The position numbers and the translations under genes were made by a program. DNA of 27,327 bases, from assembly GCA_038253125.1 (NCBI GenBank), contig JBBSHM010000031.1, positions 1 to 27,327 on the forward strand, given 5' to 3'. Below are positions 25,780-27,327 of this stretch, in pieces. Within the stretch, counting starts at the first letter, position 1. Each line of letters opens with the position of its first letter. This DNA comes from JAUJNH01 sp038253125 (GTDB lineage: Bacteria; Actinomycetota; Acidimicrobiia; Acidimicrobiales; JAUJNH01). The notes beneath the pieces were generated by a model. That model was not told the origin of the DNA. It worked only from the letters and a program-made list of their open reading frames with translations, and searched no databases.

Positions 25780-27260
25780 GGTTGTTCCTCCTTGGTGGGG
25801 CGGGCGGGGTTGCGCTCGACGAGCACGCTCATCCCGTCGGAGAGCTGGCACATCCGCCCCAGGAACAGGCTGCCCTTGGCGATGAGCATCACCTTGTCGG
25901 CGTCGCCGCTCGTGAGCCGCTCGACGGCGTGGGGCAGGTAGCACAGCGACGAGGCGAGGTGGCCCTGGGTGGGGGCGAAGCCGGGCATGCCCCGCTCGGC
26001 GACGAAGGCGGCGATGTCGGTCTTGGCGATGTCGCCGCGGCGGGCGGCGAGGGCGGCGATGGTCTTGTAGTTGCGGTCGGGGACGTTGCCCGAACCTTGC
26101 GGCTCGGTGATATCGGGGTTGTGCAGCTCGGTGGCGTAGTCGTCGACGTCGGTCATGGCGATGCCGGCCCGGTCGAGCGGCTCGATGGCCAGGGCCTCCA
26201 TGACCTGGCCGGCCGAGCCGCCGTGCGACACCTTGTGCCGGCCGACCACGTCGAGGCGTATGCGGGGGGAGGTCCCGTCATCGGCCTGGACCAGGGCGGC
26301 GGCACCACCGAGCACATCCTCCATGATGGGCAGCCCGTTGCGCAGGTGGCCCTGGAACTTCATGCCCAGCTTGGCCATGGACCCGCCGGCCACCACCGCC
26401 ACCCGGCCGAAGACGCCCGAGGCGACCAGGCTGGCGGCGATCACCAGGGCCGGCACGGGGGCGGCGCAGAAGTTCTTGACATCGGCGCCCGAGGCTTCGG
26501 TCAGCCCGGCCGCCTCGGCCACCGCCTTGGCCATGTTGCCGCCGCCGCGCTGGTAGCGGTCGCCGATGGCCTCCTCCCCGCAGCCGAGGACGTAGTCGAT
26601 GGAGGTGGGGTCGATGCCGTGCCGGTCGAGCAGGTTCAGCAGGGCGAGGGTGGCGGTGGCCTTGGCCGCCAGGTTGTCGACCAGCACGTGGGCGGCCAGC
26701 GACTCGTCGTGCTCCTCACCCATGCGGATGGCCGCGCCCGGGAGCAGGAGCAGGCTGCCGGGGGCGGCGGCCACGGCGTCGACGTCTCCCGCCGCCTTCT
26801 CCAGCTGCGCGATGTCGAAGCACTTGGCCAGCGGGTGGGACGCCAGGGCCCGGGCGGCCCGCTCGGCCAGCTCGGGTGAGAGCGTGAGCAGGTCGAAGTG
26901 GTCGACCGAGGCCATCAGCCCCAGGAGCTCCTCCTCCGGCATGATCTCGCCGGCCGGGGCGAAGCGTGACGCGCCCTCCAGCGGCTGCCATGGCCGGGGG
27001 CCGAGGTCCCGGGGGTGGAGGGCGTTGAGGTAGGCCTGGTGCGGCGGGTAGGCCACGGCCTGGTCAAAGGTGCGCAACGACCGGACGAAGGCGTCGTCCA
27101 CCGCCTGGTCCTTGGGCAGTTCGCGCCGGGGCTTCGAGCCGTGGCGGGCCAGCCCCGGGGTGTGGGCCAGCACCTGGTTGGACGCCAGGATCACGCTGTC
27201 AGGCATTGTGCGCTCCCGCAGTTCGAGGTTGGTGCGTCCGATTCGCTCGTCACCGTTCAT
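25776..27260 (-). CDS. grdC: glycine/sarcosine/betaine reductase component C, beta subunit
   Basis: Component C converts the carboxymethyl group delivered by GrdA to acetyl phosphate. The 494 residues match GrdC along their length: LAHTPGLARHGSKP, VAYPPHQAYLNALHP and EGASRFAPAGEIMP. Further matches are SLAAHVLVDNLAAKATATLALLNLLD, VLGCGEEAIGDRYQRGGGN, VKNFCAAPVPALV, GKLGMKFQGH-like GSMAKLGMKFQGH, and APTQGHLASSLCYLPHA. It ends GSLFLGRMCQLSDGMS. The fold is related to thiolases/FabH. The start ATG at 27260 has AGGAG about ten bases upstream; an alternative ATG (residue 19) is possible. No alpha subunit (grdD) is seen in the window, and it would be needed for a complete component C. Confidence 0.92.
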   Translation of the reverse strand: MNGDERIGRTNLELRERTMPDSVILASNQVLAHTPGLARHGSKPRRELPKDQAVDDAFVRSLRTFDQAVAYPPHQAYLNALHPRDLGPRPWQPLEGASRFAPAGEIMPEEELLGLMASVDHFDLLTLSPELAERAARALASHPLAKCFDIAQLEKAAGDVDAVAAAPGSLLLLPGAAIRMGEEHDESLAAHVLVDNLAAKATATLALLNLLDRHGIDPTSIDYVLGCGEEAIGDRYQRGGGNMAKAVAEAAGLTEASGADVKNFCAAPVPALVIAASLVASGVFGRVAVVAGGSMAKLGMKFQGHLRNGLPIMEDVLGGAAALVQADDGTSPRIRLDVVGRHKVSHGGSAGQVMEALAIEPLDRAGIAMTDVDDYATELHNPDITEPQGSGNVPDRNYKTIAALAARRGDIAKTDIAAFVAERGMPGFAPTQGHLASSLCYLPHAVERLTSGDADKVMLIAKGSLFLGRMCQLSDGMSVLVERNPARPTKEEQP

Positions 27261-27296
27261 GGCCGGGGTGCTCCTGCCGCGGGTCGTCTTGGGTCA

Positions 27297-27327
27297 TCAG
27301 GCATGGGCGGGCTCCACCTCGAAGATC
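27297..27327 (-). CDS. probable C-terminal end of an upstream grd gene (component B)
   Basis: The last bases of the window on the minus strand read IFEVEPAHA followed by tandem stops TGATGA (27299-27294), 34 bp before the grdC start. Component B selenoproteins (GrdB-like) end in a similar T(I/V)FE-type tail, and grdB is the usual neighbour of grdC. Only nine residues are visible and another frame also runs to the ATGA of grdC, so this is a weak call. Confidence 0.35.
   Translation of the reverse strand, partial: IFEVEPAHA

Overview
The window is a GC-rich (roughly 70% by eye) actinobacterial chromosome segment spanning the replication origin. The order parB-parA-rsmG-jag-yidC-yidD-rnpA-rpmH on the minus strand, then dnaA-dnaN-recF-dciA-gyrB-gyrA on the plus strand, is the classic bacterial origin layout. 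Gram-positive YidC, TTG/GTG/leaderless starts and the trxB-trxA pair beside parB fit Actinobacteria. An Acidimicrobiia-like lineage is my best guess, from gene order and general protein character only.

Layout. (1) 61-1826: galE with a small membrane protein (minus) and a divergent small membrane protein (plus). (2) 1888-3259: trxB and trxA, ending in a hairpin shared with convergent parB. (3) 3345-10396 (minus): parB, a parA with an extraordinarily long N-terminal extension, rsmG, jag/khpB, yidC, yidD, rnpA, rpmH. Three parS sites lie in or just before the parA frame. (4) 10397-12404: DnaA boxes, dnaA, and the dnaA-dnaN intergenic region. The latter carries tandem DnaA boxes followed by DnaA-trio-like triplets, the layout of the B. 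subtilis unwinding module. (5) 12405-21311 (plus): dnaN, recF, an unrecognised one-pass membrane protein with a 33-bp tandem repeat, a ribbon-helix-helix antitoxin with what looks like the wreck of a MazF toxin, dciA, gyrB, gyrA. (6) 21411-24896: a Uma2-family nuclease-like gene (plus), then on the minus strand a frameshifted VC0807-like membrane gene and a NatA/NatB-type ABC transporter. (7) 24956-27327 (minus): a glycine/sarcosine/betaine reductase (Grd) cluster, with the probable end of a component B gene, grdC, a dedicated thioredoxin and grdA. grdA is a selenoprotein gene read through an in-frame UGA at codon 44 and would be split or truncated by ordinary gene callers.

How the genes work together. 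The core is replication initiation (DnaA, DnaN, RecF, DciA, gyrase) with origin segregation (ParA, ParB, parS) and the ribosome/membrane-biogenesis set that travels with it. The Grd cluster is a separate metabolic module. GrdA carries a Sec-bound carboxymethyl group from component B to component C, which makes acetyl phosphate. The linked thioredoxin, probably with a thioredoxin reductase such as the one at 1888-2853, would regenerate GrdA. The most interesting points are the selenoprotein Grd module next to the origin, the repeat-bearing ParA extension that translates parS sites in one constant frame, the DnaA-trio-like origin module, the probable CTG start of rsmG, and the decayed toxin beside an intact antitoxin.
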